The translations under genes and the position numbers were made by a program. The notes under the pieces were generated by a model, which worked only from the letters and a program-made list of their open reading frames with translations, was not told the origin of the DNA and searched no databases. From Armillaria gallica (lineage: Eukaryota; Basidiomycota; Agaricomycetes; Agaricales; Physalacriaceae), in NCBI GenBank assembly GCA_037576215.1, contig JBANDB010000001.1, forward strand, positions 186,001 through 250,000: a stretch of DNA of 64,000 nucleotides, read 5' to 3'. Of this stretch, positions 22,111 through 35,560 are shown one piece after another; positions within the stretch are counted from its first letter, which is position 1, and each line of letters opens with the position of its first letter.

Positions 22111-22635
22111 TGGTCACCACCGCCTGACATAAAAGCAAAGGCCTGGTTCCGCTATAAGTATTGACACCCGGTGCAATAAAACAGACTCACTTGGAGCTAT
22201 CTTTCTTGCTGAGAAAGACCAGCTTGAGAAATACGCTCGGCCGACATCATACAACCAGCACCATAGAGGCACCTCAGAATTTTGTTGAATGCAAACCTTG
22301 CGCAGGGTGCTCAACAGTTACAAAGTGAACACCTCAGGATGTGAGCCGAAGCAACTATCAGCCAAAGTTTAACCCTGGCAATATTGGTGCCGCGATGATC
22401 AACCAAAGCTGAACCTTGGTAGTGGTGTGTGGTGTGGCATGGTGGTGTGGTGTGTGTACCGGCACAAGGTCCCAATCAGGAACGGCCAGGTCCACAGGGA
22501 TATGCGCAGAATAAAGTCAAGCTTGAACCACACCGCGGTCCGCAATCAAAGTTCATATTTGAAACTCCGAACCCCATAGACAAGAAGCAAATCGCAGTTT
22601 GAAAACGAGGCTCTTCATGGACGTGTCGGAGTCCC

Positions 22636-22722
22636 ATGCCAGGGCTTCACTTTGGCTGGGATCTACGGTGCTCGACTCTATAAGCTGAGGCCTTGAAAAC
22701 CTGAGGTGTTACTCCAGGACGC
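22636..22722 (-). repeat. Dispersed ~90-bp module, copy d
   Basis: Reverse orientation; together with copies a and g it carries the AGCTGAG..GAAAACCTG variant of the central part. Not embedded in R1. Confidence 0.6.
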
Positions 22723-23456
22723 TAAATCTCAACTACTACTGTACGATTTCGATTGTAGCTTCATGGGGTGTTACGCCTTATCATTTATGCTCTATGACCA
22801 AAATATCATAGCTTCGTTCACCAAAATACGATGCAAGATTACCATATGCCATAAATAATTCCCAAATTGGGCTGATACTACCTCTTTGTTACGCATTACA
22901 AATTACCGGGAGCTTCGCTTCACGAGGTCCCATTACGTGTTAAGTGAATTAACGGTCGACATCGTATAGTATTCCAGGGATCGGAAGCGGAAACGGTATG
23001 TGTAGTACTCACCATGATTATTCTATTGATCCTTGGTAGCGGGTCTGATGAAAAACAGCAGGATTATCCCACCTTATTCAATTATTTTACGAGACCGATA
23101 TGGCAGCCATTTCCCTCGACGTCTGGAACGCGGTAGACACATTGGTACGTACGTACATCTAAGAGTCGTAGTATCGTCTACTTGTCTCACTGTTGTGCCT
23201 TCACACTTTAATTCCCCTCGTAGGTCGAAGACAGGTCCCCACCGATGAGAACGATATACCATGAAGTCATAATTTGGATGCACATTGTAAACAAAAATCA
23301 CTACATATACAGTATCTCAGCTTCATCTTCATACGCAAGCATGTCCCTTTCCATATTACTCAGTCTGATTCAAGTGCGGACCACATCATAATATCACCGT
23401 GTCTCCTCCGGCTACAGATGATAGGGTAAGCCTCATAACCGAAAGAATATCAGCAG
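22723..23456. other. No gene recognised
   Basis: About 730 bp between the module and the 3' end of the second F-box relic; no supportable gene. Confidence 0.4.
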
Positions 23457-24800
23457 TCACTTGCCATTGATGTCGAGCTCAAGGCCATCCTCTATCATCT
23501 GCTGCAGTACCTCGCACTCGATGTCTGATGCCAGAAAACCGGCGCAGCGGAGGCTGACATGCTGCAACCCTGGCCCGATCATACTGCGATGATTGAGCAT
23601 CATCGCCAATTTTTCGGTGCGGAGGGTTATGTTGCCGTCAATCGCAAGTTCCACCAGCGTCGGGAGCACGTCCAGCACCAAGTCAACAAAAATGCAACTC
23701 GCATCTTCAGGTCCGTTGTCACAATGAACTTTAAGCCTCAAACACTGCAGCTGGGGCATCTGTGAAGTCACGTCATCAGTTATATGACCAAGATCAAACC
23801 AATCAACGGTCATCGTAATTATCTGTAAGGTGGGGGAGTGAGAGAGGAATGTGGCGATGGTGGCGAATTCCTTGGTATATGGGTCCCAAAGGATGCACTG
23901 GATGATTTCCAGCTCAATCAGCGATGGGACCCAGAAAAATTTCAAAATGGCAGGTTCGTGAATCTGCAGAACTTGCAAGGCAGGATGAACGAGAATGTCT
24001 AATTGCAGGTGGTGCAATTGTTCTGTATCCTCGAGCAAACCACCCGGCATTGCGAGCTCGTGGAACTGATGCCCATCCCTCAACAAAGACATCGCATCCA
24101 CGAGGCTGAGTTTACCATCGACCGAAAGGGAAGTCAAACGTCCGCACGGCAGATCTCATGCCCATAGGCCCACCATGTCAACCTCCCGTAAATTGAGTGC
24201 CGGTTCAAAGATGCTCTGCGAATCCCATACCCAAGCTGCATAGAACTTTGCTGATAATTTGAATTCAACTGATTCAAGGCATCCCATCACCTCCATGGGA
24301 CTGCCGGAAACCAGATCGAGGGTAGTCCGTATGTATGATGTGAAGAATGTGAAAGCATTTCATGGGGCATAGATGGAAATGTCTCGCCACCGGGCCATCA
24401 CCGAAACCAGACGAGGTAGTACGGCGAATCCAGCATCGTCATCGATGATAACGATTGTGAACTCTACAGGATGCGGGGCTGATCTAAGAAGTATTTTGTC
24501 CAGCAAATGACAGAGGTGTAGCAATTTTCCAGAGTCTGTAGAGCCGGCGTACAGGGTAAAATTGGTCCACAGACGTGGAAGCGAGAGGGCAATGACTCTC
24601 CAGTTACTGCGGACTTGGCTTAACGCCCATGGGCCGCCATCTCTTCGCACCACGTCAAAAGAATCTACAGCAACGGCGAGAAGGAATATTTCTCCCCAGA
24701 TCTCCAGCGGGATGTGATCAAAAGCTGCATCTGTGTAATCTTCGATTTCACAAGTCGACATTGACATCCAGAACAAACAAGACATACCAGACTTGTCCAT
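23457..24800 (-). pseudogene. F-box-like/LRR protein, decayed copy 2
   Basis: ATG 24800 (MDKSG/D), intron 24731-24787 (57 bp, GTATGT...CACAG), exon 2 with a good F-box-like domain (HIPLEIWGEIFLLAV, GPWALSQVRSNWRVIALSLP..W) and leucine-rich repeats to 23457 (LQLDILVHPALQVLQI, FLSHSPTLQIITM, LPTLVELAIDGNI). Frame continuous except TGA at 24360-24362 (after ISIYAP) and TGA at 24156-24158 (GLWA-stop-DLPCG). Paralogue of 1267-2536 and 28742-30216; alignment shows the stops fall inside conserved blocks and are not intronic. The gene model without stops would be about 430 residues. Confidence 0.8.
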
Positions 24801-25084
24801 TATTGCGGCCTGTAAGGCGTCCTTGAAGGATTTCATATATGGAATCAGATGTTGGTTACTACAACAGCTACTTGATGCCCTCGTAATTATAATATACAGG
24901 GATGTACATGCGCCGCCCACCATAGGCCTGAAACCTGATCCAGTTTTCGCGCATGTGGCTATCAATCTCGTCAATGAACAACATGCGGTTGGCGCTCGGC
25001 GGAAAATATAATTTTAGCACCTTGCTGATCCATGGAGAGCTAGTCATGGGCCTGAGGCCTTTGCAGACCCTTACATTCGTATCT

Positions 25085-25220
25085 GGTCACCGCGGGACGT
25101 AGTACAAAGTGAGTTTAGTTCAGGGCTTGAAGCACACCTCAACAATCGTATTTTCATAACTCTTGGACATCTTACCGGGGGTGGTGGAGTTCAGGGCTGC
25201 AGACAGGGTGTATGCACAAA
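25085..25220 (+). repeat. Direct repeat shared with 3366-3520
   Basis: Second copy of the repeat found upstream of the first F-box relic, about 290 bp from the start codon of this one. Confidence 0.6.
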
Positions 25221-25227
25221 GAATCTA

Positions 25228-25492
25228 GGAAGTGCTCGTGGGAAGTCAGTTACTTGAGGCCGCAGCATGCGGGTAAAGTTCACAGCTTTCAAGTAACTGC
25301 TCACGGGCTCCGATTGCCGAGATAAAGATAGTTCCATTTGGTGGCGAGATAATTTCCAAGACTGTTGATTCGGAGATTAAAATAGTAAAAATATGCAGGC
25401 TTATGGGCCTAGGCTTGATGCGCATGGTCACAGATCATGTGAAGTGACACTGACTTAAAGAAGGGGCCGGCCAATGAAAAAGCTGGCCGGCC
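25228..25492. repeat. Two short hairpins
   Basis: An imperfect stem at 25228-25305 (GTCAGTTACTTGA facing TCAAGTAACTGCTCACGGGC) and a short perfect stem at 25465-25492 (GGCCGGCC, 12-nt loop, GGCCGGCC). No associated gene; could be coincidental or a small foldback remnant. Confidence 0.35.
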
Positions 25493-26910
25493 AGGCCCAT
25501 AGAAGGGGATAACAATTGTGATCTCGATCAAGTAGATCTGAGATCTGGCATCTATTATTATATGATGTCATACCCATCATCGCCTGCAGTCGCCTGCTCG
25601 CCTTTAGCTCAAGACCTCACCTCTGACTTTTTTCTGTCAGCCTTCAGGATTGCGTCAGAAGATATTTGCGGTGACGCTTCCAAGGACTCGGAAATCCTGG
25701 ACGCCAATCACTGCACACTATGATCAGCCACTTCCAAGACGTCACCTAAATGACGGAAATTAAACACAGCGAGGAGAACTAGTATCTATCTCGTAGTTTG
25801 CGAGTTTGACAAGTCTTGCTGGCTGCATAGTAAAAAAGGTCGGTATTGCTTGCACACGTGTCTACCAGAGGAGGGACTGGTTCAGGTCTAGTGTCTACCT
25901 AGGTTTGCCTCATTGCGTCAGCTCGTGTAGAACGGTGAATATCCAACAATAATATTTCCCGATCGTAATAAGCGCCACAAGCTGGGACAGTCACCTATGC
26001 CAAGGATGGGATTGTAATGAAGGCTGTCAACGCATCATTCGACACCGCTCTTATCGGGCCATCAGATAGACGAGTTCTGCAATTTTTTCTACGGTTTTCA
26101 TGATCATACGATAAAGCTCAATGAATGCACCTTTTCAGAATGAAACTTGTACCTCATCCTATACGACCCAATATGTGACCCAGGGGCAAAGCCCGTACCG
26201 TACCGTCGGAGCCCTGTCTCATACGTTTTCCGGTCGTAACTCATACGGAACGGTGGACATTCCTATCAATGCTTAGTTGCGAAATAGATGTGGGACCCCT
26301 CCGCTTATGATTTGGGTCGTCATGATTCCACAACATGACAGGAAGCTGAAGGGCACGAATGTGCAACGGACTAGCCGGCAATGGTGGCTGATACAACACA
26401 CTAAAAACCTGTCAGAATCCAGCACAATATGATCAAAAACGCGAAGCGCACCTGAGAAATAAGATCGAGCTCGGGTCGCCATGCATATGCTAGTCAGTCG
26501 TGTGAGAAGTTTATTTGAATCTTATAGGAAAAAAATACCTCCATAACCACCATGCATGTGGTGTAGTGTATGTAAAAGATAGTGGCAAGTGTTGGGTATT
26601 CGAGCAGTGTCACCCGATTACGGCGCTAATCATCACGCTGTCTCGTCGCTCCCCTTCTCAGTCGCTGTTCATTGGCATTCTTGACAATATCCTTTCATTA
26701 TCTTTTATTCTGCCGCGGATTTTAGATAGGACTGTCGCATAAAAAGGATCATACTCATGTAGTGTACATCACAAGTACATCATCTCGTTTGCAATGGAAA
26801 TTTACCCTCCTTTTTATTGCTTATCCCACTGTCTCCAGCATCGCTATTCCAATAGTAAGGAAGAGACAGGGGTCCGAGTCTTCCTCAAATAAATGTGAGC
26901 AAGAAGTGAG
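25493..26910. other. No gene recognised
   Basis: About 1.4 kb without a supportable gene. A frame at 26762-26977 starts with GTG and has a hydrophobic stretch (FTLLFIAYPTVSSIAIPIV) but no ATG and no homology. Confidence 0.35.
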
Positions 26911-27001
26911 GTTCAGTGGTCCTGAAGTAGCACCCCAGGTTTTCACGATCCTAGTAGTTGATATAGTCAAGTACTAAAAATCCCAGCCAACGTGAAATCC
27001 T
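26911..27001 (+). repeat. Dispersed ~90-bp module, copy e
   Basis: Plus orientation, not inside R1; both poles (GTGGTCCTGAAGTAGCACC and CCCAGCCAACGTGAAATCC) are recognisable. Confidence 0.6.
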
Positions 27002-28741
27002 GTCAAGTGGAGGGGGAGCAGCAGAGAATGAGAGAGGACCCGGCGCGGGTCTCTGAACAAGTGTACATGTACTCCGTGGACACGCCTGCTACGTACAGGC
27101 CCCTACCGGACGTTACCCAGCCTGAATGTTTGAAGCGATATGTTTATTTGGACTAGAAGCCTATCGAAGTCTAAAAAGACTCGACAAACAAGTTGAAGCC
27201 GACTCTAAGCCGACTTCCGTACTGTTATTCCTTCTTGAGTAGTTATTTCACGACGGTGGTATGTCCAGCGACATCTAACCCGTCTGTCCATGGCAGGTGA
27301 ACAAACCTTCAGCAGTGCCACTGAAAACCTGACCATCAGCTTTTCTGAATCTGTCGAGTAGCAGTAGAAGATGAGCAACATGCATTACTTACTTGTCTGA
27401 CCACTCCCGGTCTTGCCAGCCTAAGACGGGAATTTTTGGCCATCGACATCCGTCGTATATGACCAAAATTGCATTTAGTATGGGATGGGCTTGGTACTGA
27501 CGACTGGTTGTTCACCATGTTTTTGAAATCTTCCGCAGCATCCTGGTGTATATACCCCTGCTCAGTCTTTGTACTGCTCCATCCGAAGGAGACATGCGAA
27601 CGATCCAGTATTGTGTTTGATGTGTATTGCGTAGTACAGAATGCATTGTTGGTTCTTTGTCGATGTTTTCCACTTGTCCCTACAACACTTTTAATCAATC
27701 ATCTTTAAATTCCATAAGATGTCCAGATCCTTGACTGGCAACTGAGAGTATCACGGCGACATGAAGGGTTGTAGTCTGTGATACGCTTTGTGTCGGCATA
27801 GAAACCCAGGAACCCCGGCGCTCCTTTTTGGGACCTTATCCAGCCATCTATCTATCCGCTTCGAAGAGTCGAAGGTTCGACTCACAGTTCTTGCGTTCTG
27901 CGTCATTCAAGTGCATTGTCCCAGTCACCAACTGGTCAGAACTCTCCAGGCTTACTGGTGTAATGCATCCAACACCTCACCTCAGCTCATAAAAGCACTC
28001 GTACGTAGCGATACTTACACTCAATGATTACTCAAAAGTCAGGCTGATCTACGGTCTGCTTGAAATATAATCACACAAACAGCGACTCGTATGTCTGCAA
28101 ACCCAATGGATAGTCGTTGAATTGTGTGACAAATATCAGATAGGTCTAAACACATAGTTAACCGAGCTTTGTTGCTAAAACTAACTCTCACGTTTAGAAA
28201 TCTGTTCGTCGACGCATCCTTGGATATGGGTCCCCAGGCTAATCTCAACTTCAAAATTTTGCACAAAAGGCTATCTCCTTGCACTAGACTCATACTATGA
28301 GATAGCCCGATCGATTTACCAACTTATGGTTGATGGCCATGGGAGAAGACATTAAGAAGACGTACCCGTCCATTTCAATGGCATACACGGGACTTTCTGA
28401 GAGACTAGTAGTATCAGTTGTGAGGATCAGCTACATCCCGATCAATTAACTCCCTAGAGGATTCATCAGTGACTAGGATTTCTGATTGGAGCCATACGGA
28501 CCCAGGCTGGATCGTGCCATGTTTAAATTTAGAATAGGAACGATACACATGTACTTACGAGTAACTAGTATTGTACCAATATGTGTTCTTTCAATATTAA
28601 GCGTCGATACAGGCCTGTTCACATTGAGAATGCCACAAACTGTTTGCCTTTCATTACCCGTCGGTTATAGAGGTGTCTTCACGTTTCAGCATCGCGCCTG
28701 TTCAACAGATCATCTCCGCAAGCGCTGTAGATCCATCATGA
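27002..28741. other. No gene recognised
   Basis: About 1.7 kb. Opposed ORFs at 27336-27708 overlap each other on both strands and lack motifs; nothing called. Confidence 0.35.
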
Positions 28742-30216
28742 TCAGTACCATGAGCTACGGACATATGTAGACATGCACTTCGTAATCTTTATCTGAAGTT
28801 CGCTTCTCACCATCTTTAACAAGCTGTGTCGCTTCATAGGCGATGCTATGAATACTGGGCAGACGATGTGAACATGCTCCACTCCAGCTCCGCTGATTTT
28901 ACAATGGAGCAGCCATTCCTCTAATGCATCTCCGTCAATGCATCCATCCCTGCATTGAATAGCCACTGTCTTCAACACAGGGAGTACGTCCAACTTCAAA
29001 CTTGCGAACCAGAGAGCTAGATCCTGAATGTTGCAAATCCACGAGAATGCAATCGTTAATTCCTGCAATAGCAGCATTCGAGGACAAAGAAGATCAAAAA
29101 AGAATGATGAATTGGAGCAACTGCAGATGGAAATGTCGATCTTTCGAAGGGAGGGGGAACGCGTGAGGAAGTTTGATATTACATTGAACTTGTTCCGCAT
29201 TTCTGCATCGCTTAGAATCAGTCCCCATATCACCAACGTCTTCAAAGACGCTAACTCGAGGAAGCATAAAAGAGGCGCCTCTGAGATGTTCAGTACCTTG
29301 AGACTCTCATGAATGGCATGGATATCAGGCTCCGTGCGCGTCAATATCCCCCAGTCAGATCCTTCGTCGGAGTCCTCTGACTCTTCATCTCCCAGTGATC
29401 CCTGATCTGTATCCTCCAAGAGATACCCAAATGACACCTCAGGCAAAGTCAGGCTTCGCAGCTACAGACATCGGCACAGAATGTCCATGACCTCACAAAC
29501 GGCAGCGCTGCCAATAGAGAGTTCGGTCAACTGCATCCAAGGGATGCCTTCCATCCAGAACCCATCCATTCCGACACTGCATAGCTGAGGTGCCACGCTG
29601 AATATCTCAGACGAGTCCCACGTCCACGCAGTTTCATCATACCCTTTGACGGTTCGGAGATTCATTGACACCAACTTAGGAAGCCTGTCCGATGTCTGTA
29701 CTACACAGGATGCCAGCAGACTGAAAGTGGCCCGCGGTGAGAAGATATTGACAGATCTCCATCACTTGATATTGGATACCAGCATGGGGATCAAGATGCC
29801 ACCCACCGCCTCGTCTTTGAAATTGACGGAGAAAGTGAGCAGAAGCGCCTTGGAGTGTGTGAGAACCATCATGAGGAGAGTCCCATAGCACCTCACAGGG
29901 ATGATCTCGCCACCACCTTCGGAGGTAGTATTACGAACGGTGAATGAAAACAAAGACCAAAGTTTGCCACATGAAAAGGCTATGGATCGCCAGTGAGAAC
30001 AAACTCGCCCGAAAACCCATGAGCCACGATCCGTTTGCGTGATGTCAATTGGGTCTTTCTCCTGGATGGCGTGGAGGAAAACGTCTTCCCATAATTCGAA
30101 CGGCATACCTTTCCTGCTGTTATGCGCTAGCGATAACCGTGAGTTTAGAACTGCGAAGCGTGTCTACACATACCTTGGATGCCCATCGGTACGAGGGCAG
30201 TTTGTGTCTCTGCCAT
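28742..30216 (-). pseudogene. F-box-like/LRR protein, decayed copy 3
   Basis: Exon 1 from ATG 30216 (MAETQTALVPMGIQ), intron 30127-30173 (47 bp, GTATGT...GCTAG with TCTAAAC before it), exon 2 with F-box (GMPFELWEDVFLHAI, RGSWVFGRVCSHWRSIAFS) and leucine-rich segments plus an acidic insert (EESEDSDEGSDWG). Frame continuous to 28742 except TGA at 29762-29764 (SNIK-stop-WRSV; both paralogues have Arg, MDRWRD and MARWRD) and TAG at 29462-29464 (CRCL-stop-LRSL). Same family as 1267-2536 and 23457-24800 but more diverged. Confidence 0.8.
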
Positions 30217-31342
30217 TATCGTTAAAATCGTACGGTCGTTCTTCAACATATTTTCTCCCGCCGTCTTTTCACGTTCACGCCACAGGAACTCACATGCGAC
30301 ACTAAACCATTGCAAGCAAGTTATGCCGTTAACAACACGCAAGCGTCCCTGTACATGGAGTAGCAGACAAGGGCTTCAGGATGGACTATGCGGCCCGTGT
30401 AATACGCATGTTTTATTATACTCGTCCGATGCTCACGATCGAATGTTGTGGATACCCAAGATGGACAATTAAGGTCTTTATGCCGCAGGGACACCACAAC
30501 TCCACAGGCACCGCACCAATACTTGTTGCACCGGCATCAACCGCAATCTTTTCTGTATAACCCCATCAGACAAGGACAGATCATTGTTCCGTGATCAGCC
30601 ATTTGAACCGTTAGTATCTTCACAACGAAACACTGGATAAGATGCGCTGGCCAGGGTCAGTACTAGTGGCTCTTCGTAAGTCAACTGCTCAGCCATTCCC
30701 TGTTTTCACATGCGCAGCGCGAGTGCAGTATCTCACAAAGCGAAGAAGAAAGTATTGGCAGAAAAAGTGCAGACTTGATGTCGGTAGAATGACAAGGGTC
30801 GCCATCGATGTTCATGGTCTGAGGGAGTAGATTCTATGGCCAGCAGAGCCAGCCACTATATAGAACAACGTCCCTAGAGGGAAGAGCGGTCTGCCATGAA
30901 TACAGCAGATTATCTAGCAGTAAATCATTACAGAGTATTCGAAAGAGTCGGAATTGAGTCGGAGAGGGTGACTAAAACATTTGATCATTCCATCGTTCGC
31001 AGAATACATATGTTACTCGAGTCGAGCTACTCTTGTAAACCTAACTCGACGATCCATATGGAAAAAACCGTGCCGCAATAGTGTTCAATGTATGGGGTAT
31101 GAGCGGTATTTGAAAAAGTGATGGCCGACATCTGGCATCATGGGTGAAACTCTGAATATGATCTCCCAGAGACATATTGTACATCATCCGCCCCTCGACT
31201 AGGTGCCTTCCTGGCCAAAAACCAACGAATTTTTGTGAAACACAATAGAATTTCCAAAGTGCATACATGTATTTATTTACATATTTTCTTTTGGCAGAAA
31301 TATCCAACTAAATCTGATGTCAAGACTGATTCGCTCCACACC
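30217..31342. other. Upstream of transposase; no gene recognised
   Basis: About 1.1 kb. I looked for a CACTA-type terminus here and did not find one. Short ORFs only. Confidence 0.35.
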
Positions 31343-34300
31343 ATGCCGCCGAGAACATTCTGCGAATGCTGGTCTCATTGTGCCAAGTGGGACCCAATCT
31401 CTGAGGCCTATATGGGTGGTAACTCCATCCCATACACGACAGCCTCCCGGCACCGCTCAGATGACATTCTACATTTCGGTGCTTCGCTATCAGGCACTGT
31501 GTGTCTACTTAGGAGCACAGACAATGTTTCCCATTCCAGGATGCGGATGTCCAGCAGCTTTTCATTTCTTGATGACCTCGAAGAAGAGATCATCGCCCGT
31601 GTGCATAAGCTCACATTTTCTGGGCCCCTTACTTTTCAAGTCCATCCGACAGCATATAGCGGCAGATATTGCTTTCCCGATTATGATGAGTTATTGCATC
31701 CTAATTGTGGAGATTATGCTCTTACAAACCACAGATCCAACGTGTTATACCTTGAGCAGGAAACACGGTTTTCATTCATACTGTACTATCTGCGAACCAC
31801 GCTATCATCAGACAGGAATCTTGGCAGCAAACTTCGTGTTGCAGAATTGGAAGATCGCGTCTTTCAAGCCTTGCATATGCTTCATGTGTACAAGGAAAGG
31901 GAGTGGAATCGTCAGTGCCTGCATTCTGACCCTTCTTCAGTCGATACAAGTTAGTTTTTCTTCCTGAGTCGAACCGTGCAGTATACTGACGGTCCCAAGG
32001 TGTCTTTTTCACCCAATCCCCTTTAACAAACACCTTGCCTGAAGTCTCTATTCCATGTCTGTCAGCCCTGATCATGTTCATCATCTACCGGCTTCCTGTA
32101 CGCACTATCAGGGTGCTACTTGGAGGTGAAAGAGACAAACTGAAGGCATTGGGGATGCATTCCAGTGTTGTGAATCAGATACCCAAAGAACCAAGAACTT
32201 TGATTGGACGGTATTCTCTCGACCCCAGCGTGCAAACTTTCCTGTCGTGTCCGGCATGCTATAGTCTGTATCCGTATACTTCAGGAGAGATGTATCAGTC
32301 CTCTCATTACCAGCACTGCACTTTCACCTTCGATGGTAGTCTCTGTGGGACACCATTGTGGATTAATCATTGCCTTCGAGACAGTAATATATGGCGTCCT
32401 GCTCGCAAATATATTTACTATCACCTAATAGAGTGGCTTGGACGACTCCTCTCCAGGCCAGGCATCGAGGAGTTGCTAGAAGAGGCATGCCGTTGAGAAC
32501 CACGTTACCCGTGGCAGGATATTTCCGATTCGCCTGCATGGCAGAACTTCTGTGACAGTGATATGTCCAAATTCATGGTTGCCAACGCGAATAGAGAATT
32601 GAGGCTTATGTTCAGCTTGGGAATGGATTTGTTTAACCCATTCCACTCTAAACAGGCCAAACAATCTGCATCATCGACGGGGCTCTATCTTGTCCTTCTC
32701 AATCTTCCCCCTCATATTCAATATCTCCGACAGAATGTATATTTGGCTGGTGTACTTCCAGGGCCAGGGAATCCATCCATGGAGGAGAGTAATCATTCAT
32801 TGAAGCTCATTGCAGATGATTTCGAGGCTCTCTGGAAAGGTGTCACCTTTACAAAAACCTTTGCTTTCCCTTCTGGCAGGTCTGCACGTGGAGTGCTTGT
32901 CCCCCTCGTCTGTGATATGCTCGGCGCACGACAAGCTGCTGGCTTCACTAGTGCCACTTCTACATTTCCTTGTACAGTATGCGATATTACGAACAATGAC
33001 ATCGGTAATTTTTCTCCTGGATCTTGGCAGCCCCAAGATTTTACGTGCCACCTGAGGGCGGCGATGACTTGGTCACAGCAAACCACGGTCAAGGCTCGCG
33101 AATCTTTGACAGAGAAATATGGCATACGATGGACAGAACTACTTCGCTTACCATATTGGGATCCGATCCAATATACTGTCATCGATTCCATGCACTTAAT
33201 CCAGAATCTCGTGTCGATACATTGTCGCGAAATTTGGGGTATCAATGTGGACGTTGAAGGGACTGAAGGCAGACCCCTGCCTCTCCACGCCCGAGGTGCC
33301 ATTCCTGAGCGCCCGTCATCAGCTATCATGCTACATTGGCAACGACTTCTCACCTCAGCCGATGATGAGTCTCTGAGGACTGCCCTACTGGCAGATGCTA
33401 GCATTCCTATTCTATGGCATTTGTGTAACAATCGGAGACTCTACATGCACAATGGAAAAAAAAAACAAATGATAAAGGCGCTGATGGTTTACGTATGTCA
33501 CATACTTTGCTGTCGTAGTGCTATCCCTTACATGACTTCTCAGAAATTAACACAGGAATCTACTCCGCAGGCTCACAATGACGATGTCATGCCTTGTCCC
33601 TCGCCAACACCAACGCCGGCCATCCTCTCCACAAACAAAGACAGTCTTTTCTTTGCTCGCTATACACCTACGCCGTCTTGGGCATCAACAGAGGAAGCTG
33701 ACGATGTGGACATGTCTGATTCTACATCCAACTCCAGTACGACGGGGAGTATGTCCCCTGGCCCCGATGAATCAGATCTGGTTGAATGTAGCCCGGAGAT
33801 GTATGCGATAGCCGAATTCACAGAAGAATCAGATAAACTTCTGTTCCTTGACATGAAGCGTAGGTTCATAGAAGGCGATGTCCGTGGGTGCTATGTTTGG
33901 ACCGGCGGGGGCCTGGTCAAGGCACACTATCAACTACTTTGTTTTCAATTGGGCCTTACCGTGATAAACACGAGCAAAACCAAGAAGAGAGGCCCACTCA
34001 AAGAAGATTTTATCCAAGCCCTTGATTCCTATGGAACTTCGGTGAGTGTACCTCCTCGTCCTGATGGTTGTCCAACTTAAACATACACGCACTGCAGAAT
34101 ACAGGATGGATGAATTTCGAAAGCAGGAGTGATCGCAAAGACAAACCGCAGCGACACGTGCTGGGAAAGTCTGTCATGGAGAATGTTTACGCTGATATGA
34201 GGAGTACGATTCTGCCAAGTTATGTCAAGGCGGCTCCTGTAGATTGGGGAACGGCTGGGAGGGGGAAACTGAGTGCGGCCGAGTGGAAAACTATTGGCAC

Positions 34301-35382
34301 CATACATCTGCCCATCACTCTCATCCGTCTCTGGGGAACAACTGCTGAAGGGTCTCGGAAACGTCAAATGTTGGAGCATTTCATCCACCTTGCCAAGGCG
34401 ATACTCATCCTGGACCTTCGCTTCAGCTCCAATGAGTTGAGTATACTTTATGAAGAGCATATACAGCGCTACTTAGCCGAGTTGGCCGAGTTATATCCCG
34501 ATATTGTCATCAAGATTACTCACCATGTAGCGCAGCATGCTGGAGAATTTTTGCGGCGGTTTGGACCGGTCCATTCTTATCGTACCCAGGTTTTCAAACG
34601 CACTAACAGAATTATGCAAGACAAGAACACGAATTCAAAATTTGGTGAGTCTTGTAGCAGGCGGTAGTGCTCGGCTAACATTATATATAGGTGACATTGA
34701 ATCGACCTTTCTTTTTTCCACTACTCGTGAAGCCAATCTTCGTGCTCTTATCGCAACAGACAGAAGCGTCTTTTTGCGGTCTCTTGAGCTTATCAAGTTG
34801 CATGAAGCAGCAACCGCTGAAAGCTCTGGTATGCTGATTGAAGACTTCCAGGATGCACATGATGACGATGAAACTCTCCGGGCCCCTTTAAATCTCGGTA
34901 CTATACACCTTCTAATGGATTTATTGTCTGGAGAAGATGGCACTATTCAGAACAAGATCAATTCTCATGCCCGCTTCAGTACATTCGTTCAACGCCAGGG
35001 ACTCTTCTATCGCACACGATCTGCAAAACCTTGCGATAGTCTTGTTCTCTTCAGGCGTTCCAACACAGCTAGCGCTGAATGTGGGTTTATCGAAAAGATA
35101 TTTCTTTATGAACATATGCCGGAGAGCACGAAGACATACATTGAAATATCTATGCTTTCCAGGATTGATGGGGATCAAGTTGTGGACCCCTTCCTCCTGT
35201 TTGGCATGGGATTTTTCGTTCAACCCAAACCTCACCCCCCGAATCTTGTTTTGGTTGAAATTTCATGCATCATATGCCCAATGATACAAACACCAATGCG
35301 GATCCGGGTCAGCAATGATCACCTCAATGTCATCCACGTTTTACTGTACAAATTGGTGAGTTGGTTGAAACTCGAATGCTGA
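31343..35382 (+). pseudogene. Tnp2-type (CACTA superfamily) transposase, one in-frame TGA
   Basis: Transposase of the agaricomycete Tnp2 type (PF02992 family by recognition), a nuclear DDE enzyme that moves CACTA DNA transposons. ATG 31343 (MPPRTFCECWSHCAKWDP, the usual Cys-containing start). Introns: 31949-31998 (branch TACTGAC), 34042-34097 (GTGAGT...TGCAG) and 34645-34690 (GTGAGT...TATAG). Landmarks: CPACYSLYPY and C...CGTPL zinc-ribbon-like; FSLGMDLFNPFHSK; LVLLNLPPHIQYLRQNVYLA; YWDPIQYTVIDSMHLIQNLV; HCREIWG; then TIHLPITLIRLWG and FGPVHSY in the C-terminal part. The only lesion I see is TGA at 32494-32496 (EEACR-stop-EPRYPWQD), in frame with both sides. An inactive but young copy. Its ends were not identified. 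Confidence 0.85.
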
Positions 35383-35424
35383 CCACCCGTTATATCTCAT
35401 GATCAGATATGGCCGTTACTCTGT

Positions 35425-35560
35425 GAAATGGTTCACTAATGGCAGTCTTCCCACCACACATATGCCGATATGGAGGTCTGGTATCATTGGGAAAGACGTT
35501 GAAATGGTTGACTGATGTAGTCCTCCTACGACTTAAGCTAATATGGAGGGTCCGGTATCA
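35425..35560 (+). repeat. Two tandem ~76-bp units
   Basis: Units starting at 35425 and 35501 share GAAATGGTTSACTRATG, an AGTC-TCC middle and ATATGGAGGTCTGGTATCA-like ends. Just downstream of the transposase gene; may be a subterminal repeat of that element. Confidence 0.55.

Noticed and set aside
32793..33431. 212-codon minus-strand ORF inside the transposase gene
   Set aside because: Shadow of the conserved Tnp2 coding frame on the plus strand.
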